15,008 nucleotides of DNA from an uncultured Spongiibacteraceae bacterium (GCA_946480345.1 CAMLJR010000067.1:1-15008), one strand, 5' to 3'. Shown: positions 7,175 to 14,372, counted from the stretch's first letter. Notes: generated by a model from the letters alone, not told the origin. Translations and numbers: made by a program.

Positions 7175-9058
7175 TCATTCGAGCCCCTCCGCCGCCGGCT
7201 CCGTAGCGCCGGCTGTCGGCTCGTCGGTGACACCGAGCAGATAGGCGTCCGCGAGCTTGCGTGCGATCGGCGCTGCCGCCGAGGCACCGTGCTCGCCGTT
7301 TTCGACCAGAATCGCGATGGCGATTTTCGGATCCTCGACCGGCGCAAACGCAATGAACCATGCGTGGTCACGATTGCGCTTGGAAAACTGCGACGCGTCG
7401 TATTTCACGCCCTGCGCATACCCGACGACTTGCGCGGTGCCGGTTTTGCCCGCCATTCGGTACGCCATGCCGCGCCCTGTCGCCTTCGCGGTGCCGCGCT
7501 CGCCATGTACCACTTCATCCATGCCGCCAATCACCACATCCCATGTCGCAGGCGGCAAATTGACATGCGTAGCCTCGGGTACCGGCACCGCGTGATCGCC
7601 GACGCTTTTCACGAACCGGGGCTCGAAACGTGCGCCCCGATTGGCGATCGCCGCGGTGCCGACGGCGAGCTGCAACGGCGTCACCAGCATATAGCCCTGA
7701 CCGATACCGGCACTGAGCGTTTCGCCGGGATACCACGCCACCTTCTTGACCTTGCGCTTCCACGCCCGCGACGGCAGCACACCACCGCCCTCGTGGGTGT
7801 TATCGACGCCGGTCGGCGAACCAAAACCGAACTGCGCGGTGAAATCGTGCAAACGATCGATCGTCATCCGATGCGCGAGATCGTAGAAGTAAACGTCGCA
7901 CGATTGCGCAATCGCCTGCCGGATATCGACCGAACCATGACCGCCACGACGCCAGTCGCGGTACTGGCGGCTATCGCCCGGCAGTTGATAAAAACCCGGA
8001 TCGGGGATGCGCGTTTCCGGCGTCACCAGGCCGTAGTACAAACCGGCCAGCGCGAAGAAAGGTTTCATCGTCGAACCCGGCGGATACGTCCCTTGCAGCG
8101 CGCGGTTGTACAGCGGCCGATCCGGCGAGTCGCGCAGTTCGCGATAGTTCTTGCCGCTGATGCCGGTGACAAACAGATTCGGATCGAACGCCGGCTGACT
8201 CACGAGCGCCAACACGCCGCCGGTTTTGGGATCGATCGCGACAATCGAGCCCAGATTATCGCCGAGTGCTTCGTGTGCCATCTGCTGCAACTTCACATCG
8301 AGATACAGCGAAATGTTCTGACCCGCGACCGGTTCGGTGCGCTCAAGCACGCGCAATACGCGCCCGCGCGCGTTCGTTTCGACGTTCTGATAGCCGACGC
8401 GCCCGTGTAACGCATCCTCGTAAAAACGTTCGACGCCGATTTTTCCGATGTAGTGCGTGCCGCTGTAATCCTTCACCTGCTCGGGCGTAAACGCCTTCAA
8501 TTCTTTTTCGCTGATACGCCCGACGTAGCCAAGCGCGTGCGCGAGTAAATCGGTGTACGGATAACTGCGCACAAACTCGGCTTCAACCTCGACGCCCGCC
8601 AACCGATAGCGGTTGATCGCCAGCACTGCAATTTCTTCTTCCGTGAGACGCAGTTTCAGCGGCACTGGCTGATACGGATAACGCCCTTTTAAACGCTCGT
8701 TGAATTTATCGATGTCGGCAGCGTCGATTGCCACCAGCGAGCGCAGCAGCGCGAGCGTGTCGTTCAGATTGTCGACCTGCTCGCGAATGATCGTCAGGCT
8801 ATAACTCGGCGCATTGTCGGCGACGACAACGCCGTTGCGGTCGAGGATCAACCCACGCTTCGGCGCCAGCGGCTGCAATTGCACGCGGTTGCGTTCCGAT
8901 TCGGTGCGGTATTTTTCGTATTGATTGATCTGCAGATCGTGGTAGCGATAAATCAGAATGCCGAACAAACCCAACACGATCACAGCGGCGACCACGATGC
9001 GCGCGGTGAAAACGCGTACTTCGCTGTAGGGGTCTTTCAGTGCAAGCCGTTCAGCCAT
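7175..9058 (-). CDS. mrdA: Penicillin-binding protein 2 (elongation transpeptidase)
   Basis: Class B penicillin-binding protein that cross-links side-wall peptidoglycan in partnership with RodA; the target of mecillinam. 627 residues, the usual length. One membrane anchor lies near the N-terminus (about 18-37), followed by the pedestal/dimerisation domain with RGLILDRNG (68-76). The transpeptidase domain has S329-T-M-K332 (nucleophile S329 in YPPGSTMKPF), S386-C-D388 in place of SxN as is usual for PBP2, and K538-T-G540. The start is ATG at 9056-9058, 19 bp after the rlmH stop, with only a weak ribosome-binding site. The last residues (about 611-627) are an Ala/Glu/Pro-rich tail without clear function. 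Its stop overlaps an ATG in the ATGA arrangement. Confidence 0.97.
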   Translation of the reverse strand: MAERLALKDPYSEVRVFTARIVVAAVIVLGLFGILIYRYHDLQINQYEKYRTESERNRVQLQPLAPKRGLILDRNGVVVADNAPSYSLTIIREQVDNLNDTLALLRSLVAIDAADIDKFNERLKGRYPYQPVPLKLRLTEEEIAVLAINRYRLAGVEVEAEFVRSYPYTDLLAHALGYVGRISEKELKAFTPEQVKDYSGTHYIGKIGVERFYEDALHGRVGYQNVETNARGRVLRVLERTEPVAGQNISLYLDVKLQQMAHEALGDNLGSIVAIDPKTGGVLALVSQPAFDPNLFVTGISGKNYRELRDSPDRPLYNRALQGTYPPGSTMKPFFALAGLYYGLVTPETRIPDPGFYQLPGDSRQYRDWRRGGHGSVDIRQAIAQSCDVYFYDLAHRMTIDRLHDFTAQFGFGSPTGVDNTHEGGGVLPSRAWKRKVKKVAWYPGETLSAGIGQGYMLVTPLQLAVGTAAIANRGARFEPRFVKSVGDHAVPVPEATHVNLPPATWDVVIGGMDEVVHGERGTAKATGRGMAYRMAGKTGTAQVVGYAQGVKYDASQFSKRNRDHAWFIAFAPVEDPKIAIAILVENGEHGASAAAPIARKLADAYLLGVTDEPTAGATEPAAEGLE

Positions 9059-9077
9059 CGTCGGTTAACAGAGAGCC

Positions 9078-9548
9078 TCAGGCCCGGTGATACGGATGAT
9101 TATTGTTAATACTCCACGCCCGATACAGCTGCTCCGCCAACACAATGCGCACCAGCGGATGCGGCAACGTCAGCGCCGACAACGACCAGCGCTGCTGTGC
9201 GCGCGCCAAACAATTCGGCGCCAAGCCGTCGGGACCGCCGACCAGCAAACTGATGTTATCGCCGCGCAATTGCCACTGCGCGAGTTGCTCGGCAAGTTGT
9301 TCGGTCGACCACGCCTTGCCTTGCACATCGAGCGCGATAACAAAATCGCGCGGCGCTATCGCGGCGAGCATCGCGCTGCCTTCGCTGTCGATCGCGCGCG
9401 CGATATCGGCATTCTTGCCGCGCTTGCCGAGCGCGATTTCCCGTACATCGAATTGCAATTCCGGCGGCAGGCGTTTGCTGTATTCGTCGATGCCCGCCGT
9501 TACCCATGCAGGCATGCGCGTGCCGACGGCAATTAACGAAATACGCAT
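9078..9548 (-). CDS. rlmH: 23S rRNA pseudouridine-1915 N3-methyltransferase RlmH
   Basis: SPOUT-class methyltransferase that methylates pseudouridine 1915 in helix 69 of 23S rRNA on assembled 70S ribosomes, using S-adenosylmethionine; acts as a homodimer. 156 residues, matching the family. Visible signatures are the N-terminal [20 protein letters not shown] in the middle, the SAM-binding knot loop LVGGPDG (102-108) and the invariant C-terminal NNHPYHRA. The start is ATG at 9546-9548; no clear Shine-Dalgarno precedes it. It follows rsfS after a 74-bp gap that holds two small inverted repeats and precedes mrdA by 19 bp. This rsfS-rlmH-mrdA order is standard in gammaproteobacteria. Confidence 0.97.
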   Translation of the reverse strand: MRISLIAVGTRMPAWVTAGIDEYSKRLPPELQFDVREIALGKRGKNADIARAIDSEGSAMLAAIAPRDFVIALDVQGKAWSTEQLAEQLAQWQLRGDNISLLVGGPDGLAPNCLARAQQRWSLSALTLPHPLVRIVLAEQLYRAWSINNNHPYHRA

Positions 9549-9567
9549 GGAGTGTGCGAGTTCAAAA

Positions 9568-9579
9568 TAGTTGCAACTA
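9568..9579. repeat. Perfect 12-bp palindrome between rsfS and rlmH
   Basis: TAGTTGCAACTA is self-complementary and sits 20 bp upstream of the rlmH start in a 74-bp gap. A second, weaker inverted repeat with five-base arms (GCGCG at 9593-9597, CGCGC at 9604-9608) lies next to it and is followed on the coding strand by AAATCTTTT. Neither is convincing as a terminator. The palindrome could be a small operator or chance. Confidence 0.4.
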
Positions 9580-9622
9580 CCGCAAAAGATTTGCGCGACT
9601 AAGCGCGCATTTCAATGGGGAT

Positions 9623-9982
9623 TCAGGGCTGCGATGGCGCCGCTGCCGCCGGCAACGACCACATCCGTTCGAGATCGTAAAACGCGCGTGTCTCGGGCAG
9701 CATTACGTGCACGATCACATCGCCGAAATCGACCAGCACCCATTCGCCATCCTGTTCGCCTTCGGTGCCGAGAATTTTCGCGCCACGCTTTTTCGCTTCG
9801 ACCGCTGCGTTATCGGCCAGCGATTTCACATGCCGGTTCGATGTGCCGCTGCAGAACACCATGTGATCGGCGACGTTGGTTAGCTTGCGCACATCGAGCG
9901 CGATAATCTCGCGTCCCTTTAAATCTTCCAGTGCGGTAATGACGATCTGTTTCAGTTCTTCGGCTGTCATGGTCGGGGACAT
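9623..9982 (-). CDS. rsfS: Ribosome silencing factor RsfS
   Basis: Binds ribosomal protein uL14 and blocks joining of the 30S and 50S subunits, lowering translation in stationary phase or starvation. 119 residues. Family features are [21 protein letters not shown] near the N-terminus, the [21 protein letters not shown] core (about 37-57) and [15 protein letters not shown] (80-94), ending with FYDLERMW. I chose ATG at 9980-9982 because AGGAGA precedes it closely. A longer GTG start at 10003 lies inside nadD without a ribosome-binding site, and a shorter ATG at 9970 is 15 bases from that site. The gap to the nadD stop is 7 bp, implying coupling. The Ala/Pro/Ser tail is unremarkable. Confidence 0.95.
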   Translation of the reverse strand: MSPTMTAEELKQIVITALEDLKGREIIALDVRKLTNVADHMVFCSGTSNRHVKSLADNAAVEAKKRGAKILGTEGEQDGEWVLVDFGDVIVHVMLPETRAFYDLERMWSLPAAAAPSQP

Positions 9983-9989
9983 TTTCTCC

Positions 9990-10649
9990 TCAGGGTGCGG
10001 CACGATACAGATCGTGCTCGCGAACGAATTGCCAGACGGAATCCGGCAATAAATAACGCGGCGATTTTTCGCTGCGGATCAACGCGCGAATCGCCGTCGC
10101 CGAAATCGGCAATGGCGTTAATTCGACGACTGCAATGGCACCGCGCTCGAATTCGCGCAATGCATCGGCTTCAACTCGATGCCGCTGCAATAATTCGGCG
10201 ACATCGCCATCTGTCGGCAACATCGAACCGGGACGCGCGATCACGACGATATTCGCCACATCGAGCAATTCGCGCCATCGATGCCACGTGTGCAATTCGG
10301 CAAACGCATCCATGCCGACAATCAAGCTCAACGCCGTGTTCGCATCGAGTTCGGCGCGCAAGGCGGTCAGCGTATCGAAGGTGTACGAAGGACCGCTACG
10401 TTCAAGTTCGCGCCCATCGGCGACCAGACCGGGCTCATCGGCAATGGCCAGTTCCAGCATCTGCAAACGCTGTGCGCTGCTGGCCAGCGGTTGAGTGCGG
10501 TGCGGGGGCACATGCGCGGGAATCAAACGCACCTGATCGAAGCGCAGCAATTCGCGCACCTCAACCGCCGAACGCAAATGCCCGCAATGCACCGGATCGA
10601 ACGTGCCGCCGAGAATCGCGACACTGGTCAACGGCGCGACGCTGGTCAA
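9990..10649 (-). CDS. nadD: Nicotinate-nucleotide adenylyltransferase NadD
   Basis: Adenylates nicotinate mononucleotide with ATP to form deamido-NAD, the penultimate step of NAD synthesis. The nucleotidyltransferase signature [11 protein letters not shown] (residues 14-24) contains the HxGH motif. The second motif, ISATAIR (182-188), corresponds to the family ISxTxIR ATP-binding signature. No ATG or GTG precedes GGTFDPVH in frame, so the start must be TTG. The TTG at 10647-10649 gives 219 residues and has AGGA (10657-10660) at a 7-base spacing. Another TTG at 10631 is a weaker alternative, and one at 10694 would overlap proA. The first 11 codons contain an imperfect duplication ([11 protein letters not shown]). 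It lies 13 bp after proA and 7 bp before rsfS. Confidence 0.94.
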   Translation of the reverse strand: MTSVAPLTSVAILGGTFDPVHCGHLRSAVEVRELLRFDQVRLIPAHVPPHRTQPLASSAQRLQMLELAIADEPGLVADGRELERSGPSYTFDTLTALRAELDANTALSLIVGMDAFAELHTWHRWRELLDVANIVVIARPGSMLPTDGDVAELLQRHRVEADALREFERGAIAVVELTPLPISATAIRALIRSEKSPRYLLPDSVWQFVREHDLYRAAP

Positions 10650-10656
10650 GCGATTG

Positions 10657-10660
10657 TCCT
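10657..10660 (-). promoter_or_regulatory. Ribosome binding site deciding the TTG start of nadD
   Basis: AGGA on the coding strand lies seven bases before the TTG at 10649 and just past the proA stop (10663-10665). It is the best-spaced site near any possible nadD start and is the reason for preferring TTG 10649. Confidence 0.6.
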
Positions 10661-10662
10661 GA

Positions 10663-11949
10663 TCATTGACGAATATGACCGTCGCCGAGCACAACGTATT
10701 TCTGCGACGTCAGCCCCTCGAGGCCGACCGGACCGCGCGCATGAATTTTGTCGGTCGAAATACCGATCTCCGCGCCGAGGCCGTATTCGAAACCATCGGC
10801 AAAGCGCGTCGATGCATTGATCATTACCGAGCTCGAATCGACTTCGCGCAGGAAACGGCGACCGCGCGTGTAATCCTCGGTGACGATGCTGTCAGTGTGT
10901 TGCGAGCTGTACGTGTTGATGTGTTCGATCGCCTGATCGAGACCTTCAACGACGCGAATCGACAGAATCGGCGCGAGATATTCAGTGCGCCAATCTTCCT
11001 CCGTCGCCACCTTCGAGTTCGGCACCAGTTCGCGCGTGCGCTCGCAGCCGCGCAGCTCGACGCCTTTTTCGATCAGCGCCGCCGCGAGTTTCGGCAGGAT
11101 TTGCGCGGCGATATCTTTCGCCACCAACAACGTTTCCATCGTGTTGCAGGTGCCGTAGCGCTGGGTTTTTGCGTTCAGCGCAACGCGAAATGCTTTATCG
11201 AGATCGGCGCGATCGTCGATGTAAACGTGGCAGATGCCGTCGAGATGCTTGATGACCGGCACCCGCGCTTCGCGGGAAATGCGCTCGATCAGACCTTTGC
11301 CGCCGCGCGGCACGATCACATCGACAAATTCGGGCATCGTGATCAATTCGCCGACTGCGGCGCGATCGGTGGTTTCGATGACTTGCACCGCGGTTTCCGG
11401 CAAACCGGCGGCAGCCAGACCTTCGCGCAGGCATTTGGCGATGGCCTGATTCGAATGAATCGCTTCGGAGCCGCCGCGCAGAATCGTCGCATTGCCGGAT
11501 TTGAGACAGAGGCTCGCCGCTTCGACGGTGACGTTCGGGCGCGATTCGTAAATGATGCCGACGACGCCGAGCGGCACACGCATGCGCCCGACCTGAATCC
11601 CGCTCGGGCGATAGACCAGATCGGTGATCGCGCCGACCGGATCGGCCAGCGCGGCGACTTGCTGCAAACCTTCGATCATCGCGTCGATGCTGCTCGGTTT
11701 CAGTTCGAGCCGATCGAGCATGGCGGCATCGAGGCCGTTGGCGGCGCCGCGTTGCATATCTTCGCGATTGGCTGCGAGCAATGCCTCGCGCTGTGCGGCG
11801 ATCGCATCGGCGGTAGCAAGCAATGCGCGGTTTTTAACGGCAGTCTCGACGCGCGCCATCGTGCGCGACGCCTGACGCGCGGCGCGACCGAGCGTCTGCA
11901 TGTAGGCGGTGATATCCATCGAACTCGTGTTCATCGAGCTTTTACCCAT
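10663..11949 (-). CDS. proA: Gamma-glutamyl phosphate reductase ProA
   Basis: NADPH-dependent reductase of the aldehyde dehydrogenase superfamily that converts gamma-glutamyl phosphate to glutamate-5-semialdehyde, the second step of proline synthesis. 428 residues. The catalytic cysteine is C268 in [13 protein letters not shown]. Family stretches [16 protein letters not shown] (126-141), [17 protein letters not shown] (147-163) and VPRGGKGLI (213-221) are present, and the C-terminus has [23 protein letters not shown]. Three closely spaced in-frame ATGs (11949, 11934, 11919) are possible starts and none has a strong ribosome-binding site; the first is given. Its partner proB is not in the window, as in pseudomonads, where proA heads the nadD cluster. 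A -10 box lies about 58 bp upstream, so proA probably opens the operon. Confidence 0.96.
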   Translation of the reverse strand: MGKSSMNTSSMDITAYMQTLGRAARQASRTMARVETAVKNRALLATADAIAAQREALLAANREDMQRGAANGLDAAMLDRLELKPSSIDAMIEGLQQVAALADPVGAITDLVYRPSGIQVGRMRVPLGVVGIIYESRPNVTVEAASLCLKSGNATILRGGSEAIHSNQAIAKCLREGLAAAGLPETAVQVIETTDRAAVGELITMPEFVDVIVPRGGKGLIERISREARVPVIKHLDGICHVYIDDRADLDKAFRVALNAKTQRYGTCNTMETLLVAKDIAAQILPKLAAALIEKGVELRGCERTRELVPNSKVATEEDWRTEYLAPILSIRVVEGLDQAIEHINTYSSQHTDSIVTEDYTRGRRFLREVDSSSVMINASTRFADGFEYGLGAEIGISTDKIHARGPVGLEGLTSQKYVVLGDGHIRQ

Positions 11950-11962
11950 CGAATCAGGCTCG

Positions 11963-11994
11963 CGAAATCTGCAAAAGACGAAATCTGCAAAAGA
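11963..11994. repeat. Perfect 16-bp tandem duplication in the proA leader
   Basis: CGAAATCTGCAAAAGA occurs twice head to tail, at 11963-11978 and 11979-11994, with no mismatch. The block lies between the predicted proA -10 box and the proA start, so it would be in the 5' untranslated leader. It looks like a recent slippage duplication. Confidence 0.9.
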
Positions 11995-12006
11995 ATAGGG
12001 GCGGCG

Positions 12007-12012
12007 ATTATA
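12007..12012 (-). promoter_or_regulatory. Predicted -10 box of the proA operon
   Basis: TATAAT reads exactly as the sigma-70 consensus on the minus strand, followed by CGCCGCC, in the only sizeable gap upstream of proA. It predicts transcription starting near position 12000 and a leader of about 50 bases. The -35 region is poor: the hexamers at 16-18 bases spacing (around 12029-12036, such as ACAAGC) do not resemble TTGACA. A small inverted repeat, CAGCCG/CGGCTG (12025-12030 and 12036-12041), covers that position and might be an operator. Confidence 0.5.
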
Positions 12013-12081
12013 CCGCAGACCCGCCAGCCGCTTGTCGGCTGTTTCGATTTGAGTACCGCCGGTGCTCCAGGTGCCAAGCGC

Positions 12082-12103
12082 ACGACTGCATGGATGCAGT
12101 CGT
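12082..12103. repeat. REP-like palindrome between tesB and proA
   Basis: A perfect inverted repeat with ten-base arms (ACGACTGCAT at 12082-12091 and ATGCAGTCGT at 12094-12103) is separated by two bases. No T-run follows on either strand, so it does not look like an ordinary intrinsic terminator. Strong palindromes in non-coding gaps are often members of dispersed REP families. It is 36 bp past the tesB stop and may still help end or stabilise the tesB transcript. Confidence 0.6.
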
Positions 12104-12139
12104 TAGAGCGACGCAGGAAGCCAAAGCCGAGTAGTTTTT

Positions 12140-12994
12140 CTAGCGCTGGCGGATCAGGCCTTCCTGGCTCACCGACGCCACCAGCGTGCCGTCGCGCGTG
12201 TAGATGCGGCCGAGACTGAAGCCGCGCGCGTTCGACGCCGACGGACTTTCGGATTCGTACAATAGCCAGTCGTCGATGCGAAACGGCCGGTGAAACCACA
12301 TGCCGTGATCGATCGTCGCGATCTGCAAACCATGCGTCAGCAGACTCGTTGCGTGCGGACGCAATGCTGTGACGAGAATGTTGTGATCGGAGGCGAACGC
12401 GAGCATTTGCTGATGCAACGCCAGATCGTCCGGCAACGGTCCCGCCGCCCTCAGCCACACGTAATTGCGCGGCTCGTGTACCTGCGGATTCTGCAGATCG
12501 ACCGGATCGAGCGGGAAATGCTCAATCGGCCAATCGGTCGGCGGCAGAATGCGATCGGTGTCGCCCTCCACCAATACGGCGGCGAATAATTCGGAGTCGT
12601 TGCGCAAACCCTCCGGACCGGGGACCGATGGAATCGGCGCCTGATGATCGAAACCTTGCTCGCCTTTCTGGTACGACAACTGGCAGCTGAAAATTGCCGC
12701 GCCGTGCTGACGTGCAACGACACGCCGGGTGATGAAGCTTTTACCTTCGCGGATAAGCTCGACGTCGTAAATCACCGCGCGTGCAGGATCGCCGGGGCGC
12801 ATGAAATACGCATGCATCGAATGCAGGATGAATTCGGCTTTAACCGTTTGTTGTGCGGCGCTCATCGCCTGCGACATCACCTGGCCGCCGTACAAACGAA
12901 TGCGCGAACCCCAGTTGCCGTAGCCGCGAAACAGGTTGTCATCGAGCTGTTCGAGACGATTCGCCGCGATAACTTCGTCGAGAATTTTGCTCAA
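12140..12994 (-). CDS. tesB: Acyl-CoA thioesterase II (TesB)
   Basis: Double-hotdog thioesterase that hydrolyses acyl-CoAs to free fatty acid and CoA in the cytoplasm. With the TTG start at 12992-12994 it has 284 residues, against 286 in E. coli. The N-terminal hotdog includes LYGGQVMSQAM and HSMHAYFMRPGD. The C-terminal one includes ASDHNIL, with the predicted catalytic D203, then ATIDHGMWFHRPFRIDDWLLY with T227, and SQEGLIR with Q277, corresponding to the Asp/Thr/Gln set of E. coli TesB. There is no ATG near the family N-terminus. The TTG at 12994 has GAGG (13001-13004) six bases upstream; a TTG at 13006 is the alternative. It lies 90 bp after the exonuclease gene and 190 bp before proA. 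Confidence 0.95.
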   Translation of the reverse strand: MSKILDEVIAANRLEQLDDNLFRGYGNWGSRIRLYGGQVMSQAMSAAQQTVKAEFILHSMHAYFMRPGDPARAVIYDVELIREGKSFITRRVVARQHGAAIFSCQLSYQKGEQGFDHQAPIPSVPGPEGLRNDSELFAAVLVEGDTDRILPPTDWPIEHFPLDPVDLQNPQVHEPRNYVWLRAAGPLPDDLALHQQMLAFASDHNILVTALRPHATSLLTHGLQIATIDHGMWFHRPFRIDDWLLYESESPSASNARGFSLGRIYTRDGTLVASVSQEGLIRQR

Positions 12995-13000
12995 GGCGCA

Positions 13001-13004
13001 CCTC
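13001..13004 (-). promoter_or_regulatory. Ribosome binding site deciding the TTG start of tesB
   Basis: GAGG on the coding strand is six bases before the TTG at 12994. The competing TTG at 13006 overlaps this site, so the downstream TTG is favoured. Confidence 0.55.
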
Positions 13005-13015
13005 AAAGAATACGG

Positions 13016-13040
13016 TATCGCCGCATGCTAACCGGCGATA
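13016..13040. repeat. Inverted repeat upstream of tesB
   Basis: Eight-base arms TATCGCCG (13016-13023) and CGGCGATA (13033-13040) match perfectly across a nine-base loop. It lies in the 90-bp gap between the exonuclease stop and the tesB start, 21 bp before that start. No T-tract follows on the coding strand, so an operator or mRNA hairpin near the tesB leader is as likely as a terminator. Confidence 0.45.
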
Positions 13041-13084
13041 AGGAGACTGTCATGCGCGGCAACGTTTCGCGCGAGCAAACCGTT

Positions 13085-13603
13085 TCAGAGGCGACGACGC
13101 TTTTTCGCATCTTCACGTTCGATGATTTCGCGGGTGCGCAGATACGTGAGCTGCAAAATGCGCGCGTCGGTACTGGCGCGATGCCGGCCGAGCGCGAGCT
13201 CAGTGGTTATGCTCTGCTTTACTTCGCGCCAGAGTTCGGCCTGTCGATCGCACAGCAAGGCTCGCACCGTTTGCAGCTTGAAACGCGGCACCATGCCGGC
13301 GCGATCGAACAGCAGTGCCAGCCATGTTTGATCGTTGCCCCACGCGTCGGAATATACCGTCATACCGCGCAGGAATTCGTTGAGCGCAACGGCCACTTCG
13401 CCGACATCCAGACCGCGCACAAACAAGTGCTCGCGCGAAATACCATGCAGGCGCTCGGCCTTGGCATCCCACGCGTCCCAATCCAGCTGCGGCTTGATCA
13501 ACAAACAGTGCGTGCTGGCATCAGGCAATGCAAAACCGACTTCGATCGGATAACTGCCGCCGCCCAGACCGGACGCTTCGATATCGAGTATCGCCGGTGT
13601 CAT
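13085..13603 (-). CDS. DEDDh-type 3'-5' exonuclease domain protein
   Basis: 172-residue protein of the RNase T/DNA polymerase III epsilon-like exonuclease superfamily. Predicted metal-binding acidic residues are D7 and E9 (ILDIEASGLGG), an aspartate in SDAWGNDQTW (D86 or D91), and the terminal HxAxxD motif H141-R-A-S-T-D146, which places it in the DEDDh group. HGISREHL (about 53-60) is also family-like. The start is ATG at 13601-13603, with GAGGA seven bases upstream; a longer frame to 13639 lacks support. The C-terminus is basic (KKRRRL). The substrate (DNA, RNA or nucleotides) cannot be told. It follows a 173-bp gap and may have its own promoter. It resembles standalone exonuclease-like proteins of unknown role rather than DnaQ or RNase T proper. 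Confidence 0.85.
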   Translation of the reverse strand: MTPAILDIEASGLGGGSYPIEVGFALPDASTHCLLIKPQLDWDAWDAKAERLHGISREHLFVRGLDVGEVAVALNEFLRGMTVYSDAWGNDQTWLALLFDRAGMVPRFKLQTVRALLCDRQAELWREVKQSITTELALGRHRASTDARILQLTYLRTREIIEREDAKKRRRL

Positions 13604-13776
13604 CGTTGCATCCTCGGTTTTGCGCGTTGCGATGGGCAATTATCGGCGTCGATTATTAAATTCATAACGCAACTCGCACGCTCTCACAGCGCAACTTGTT
13701 TTTATCAGCGATGCAAATTGCCTGGGCTATTCTCCGGCGCTATTCGCCGCCCCACGGGACACCCTATTCCCCGCGC
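13604..13776. other. Non-coding gap with AT-rich possible promoter
   Basis: This 173-bp gap separates the Lon N-domain gene from the exonuclease gene. The AT-rich part near 13639-13670 includes GATAAT on the minus strand (13639-13644), a possible -10 box about 36 bases before the exonuclease start; no good -35 is visible at 16-18 bases. The end nearest the Lon N-domain gene holds four copies of a CTATTC-based repeat. No gene or RNA is recognisable. Confidence 0.35.
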
Positions 13777-13789
13777 CTATTCCCCGGCA
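13727..13789. repeat. Four copies of a 13-bp CTATTC repeat
   Basis: Plus-strand units begin at 13727, 13740, 13764 and 13777, each starting CTATTC followed by a CC/CG-rich stretch (CTATTCTCCGGCG, CTATTCGCCGCCC, CTATTCCCCGCGC, CTATTCCCCGGCA). They form two pairs with 13-bp spacing, the pairs offset by 37 bp. The last unit includes the TAG stop codon of the Lon N-domain gene. Confidence 0.7.
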
Positions 13790-14370
13790 ATGGCATCCAG
13801 GATTAGCAACAAGCGGTCCAGCAAACGCAAAGGGTCGAGCTCGGCAAGCAATTTGAATTTTTCGGCTTCGGGCAACGGCAACAATTGCGCAATCTGATTC
13901 GCCAATCGCGTCGCATCCTGCGTCTCCGGCTCCACATTGAGGCGCGCCACCAATGGATGCGCGATCAACTGGTGCAATAGAACGATCAACCCCTGCGCGC
14001 GTTCAGGTAACGGCACTACAGTTTCCGACTCGAGCAATTCAATGTCGGCGACGATCAGAAAATTGGACTGCTGTTCGGTTGAGAGCAGTCGAAATTTGCG
14101 CGTGCCTTCGATCGTAATCGCCAATTGTCCCGCGTCGGTGGCATCCCAATCGACGATGCGCGCGAGACAGCCGAGTTGCGCCAGCCTTGGCATTGCATCG
14201 TCGCCGGTGACGATTTCACTGCCTTCGCGAATCCACACGACACCGAATTCGGTTTCGTGTTTCAAACTGTCGCGCACCAGATCGAGATAACGCGGCTCGA
14301 AAATCCGCAGCGGCATGCGCCCATAGGGGAACAACACAGCGCCTAACGGAAATAACGAAACCCGCTGCAT
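13777..14370 (-). CDS. LON N-terminal (substrate-binding) domain protein
   Basis: 197-residue standalone protein with the Lon protease N-domain fold but no AAA+ or protease domain. The N-terminus reads MQRVSLFPLGAVLFPYGRMPLRIFEPRYLDL, the typical start of this family (FPL...LFP...PLxIFExRY). GVVWI and GCLARI correspond to further core strands, and the C-terminal half is helical and Leu-rich. Role: unknown in most bacteria; the domain binds unfolded peptides in Lon, and these short relatives are often called Lon-like or YcaC-neighbour proteins without tested function. I chose ATG at 14368-14370, two bases after the stop of the upstream gene; a GTG at 14400 would overlap that gene. Translational coupling is likely. 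Confidence 0.9.
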   Translation of the reverse strand: MQRVSLFPLGAVLFPYGRMPLRIFEPRYLDLVRDSLKHETEFGVVWIREGSEIVTGDDAMPRLAQLGCLARIVDWDATDAGQLAITIEGTRKFRLLSTEQQSNFLIVADIELLESETVVPLPERAQGLIVLLHQLIAHPLVARLNVEPETQDATRLANQIAQLLPLPEAEKFKLLAELDPLRLLDRLLLILDAIAGE

Positions 14371-14372
14371 GA

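Noticed and set aside
7175..9058. SCD in place of SxN as the second motif of PBP2
   Set aside because: SxD is the usual form in PBP2 orthologues, so this is not a defect.
12025..12041. CAGCCG/CGGCTG hairpin followed by TTTCGATTT as a plus-strand terminator
   Set aside because: There is no plus-strand gene to terminate, and the T-run is broken; it is noted only as a possible operator near the proA promoter.
13006..13011. TATTCT as a -10 box for tesB
   Set aside because: It overlaps the ribosome-binding region and would place the transcription start at the start codon; no matching -35 is seen.
13036..13100. AGGAG followed by ATG at 13051 on the plus strand, with a long open frame
   Set aside because: The ribosome-binding site looks good, but the frame runs entirely antisense to the exonuclease gene, whose DEDDh residues and own ribosome-binding site are convincing. 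No family match is visible in the translation.
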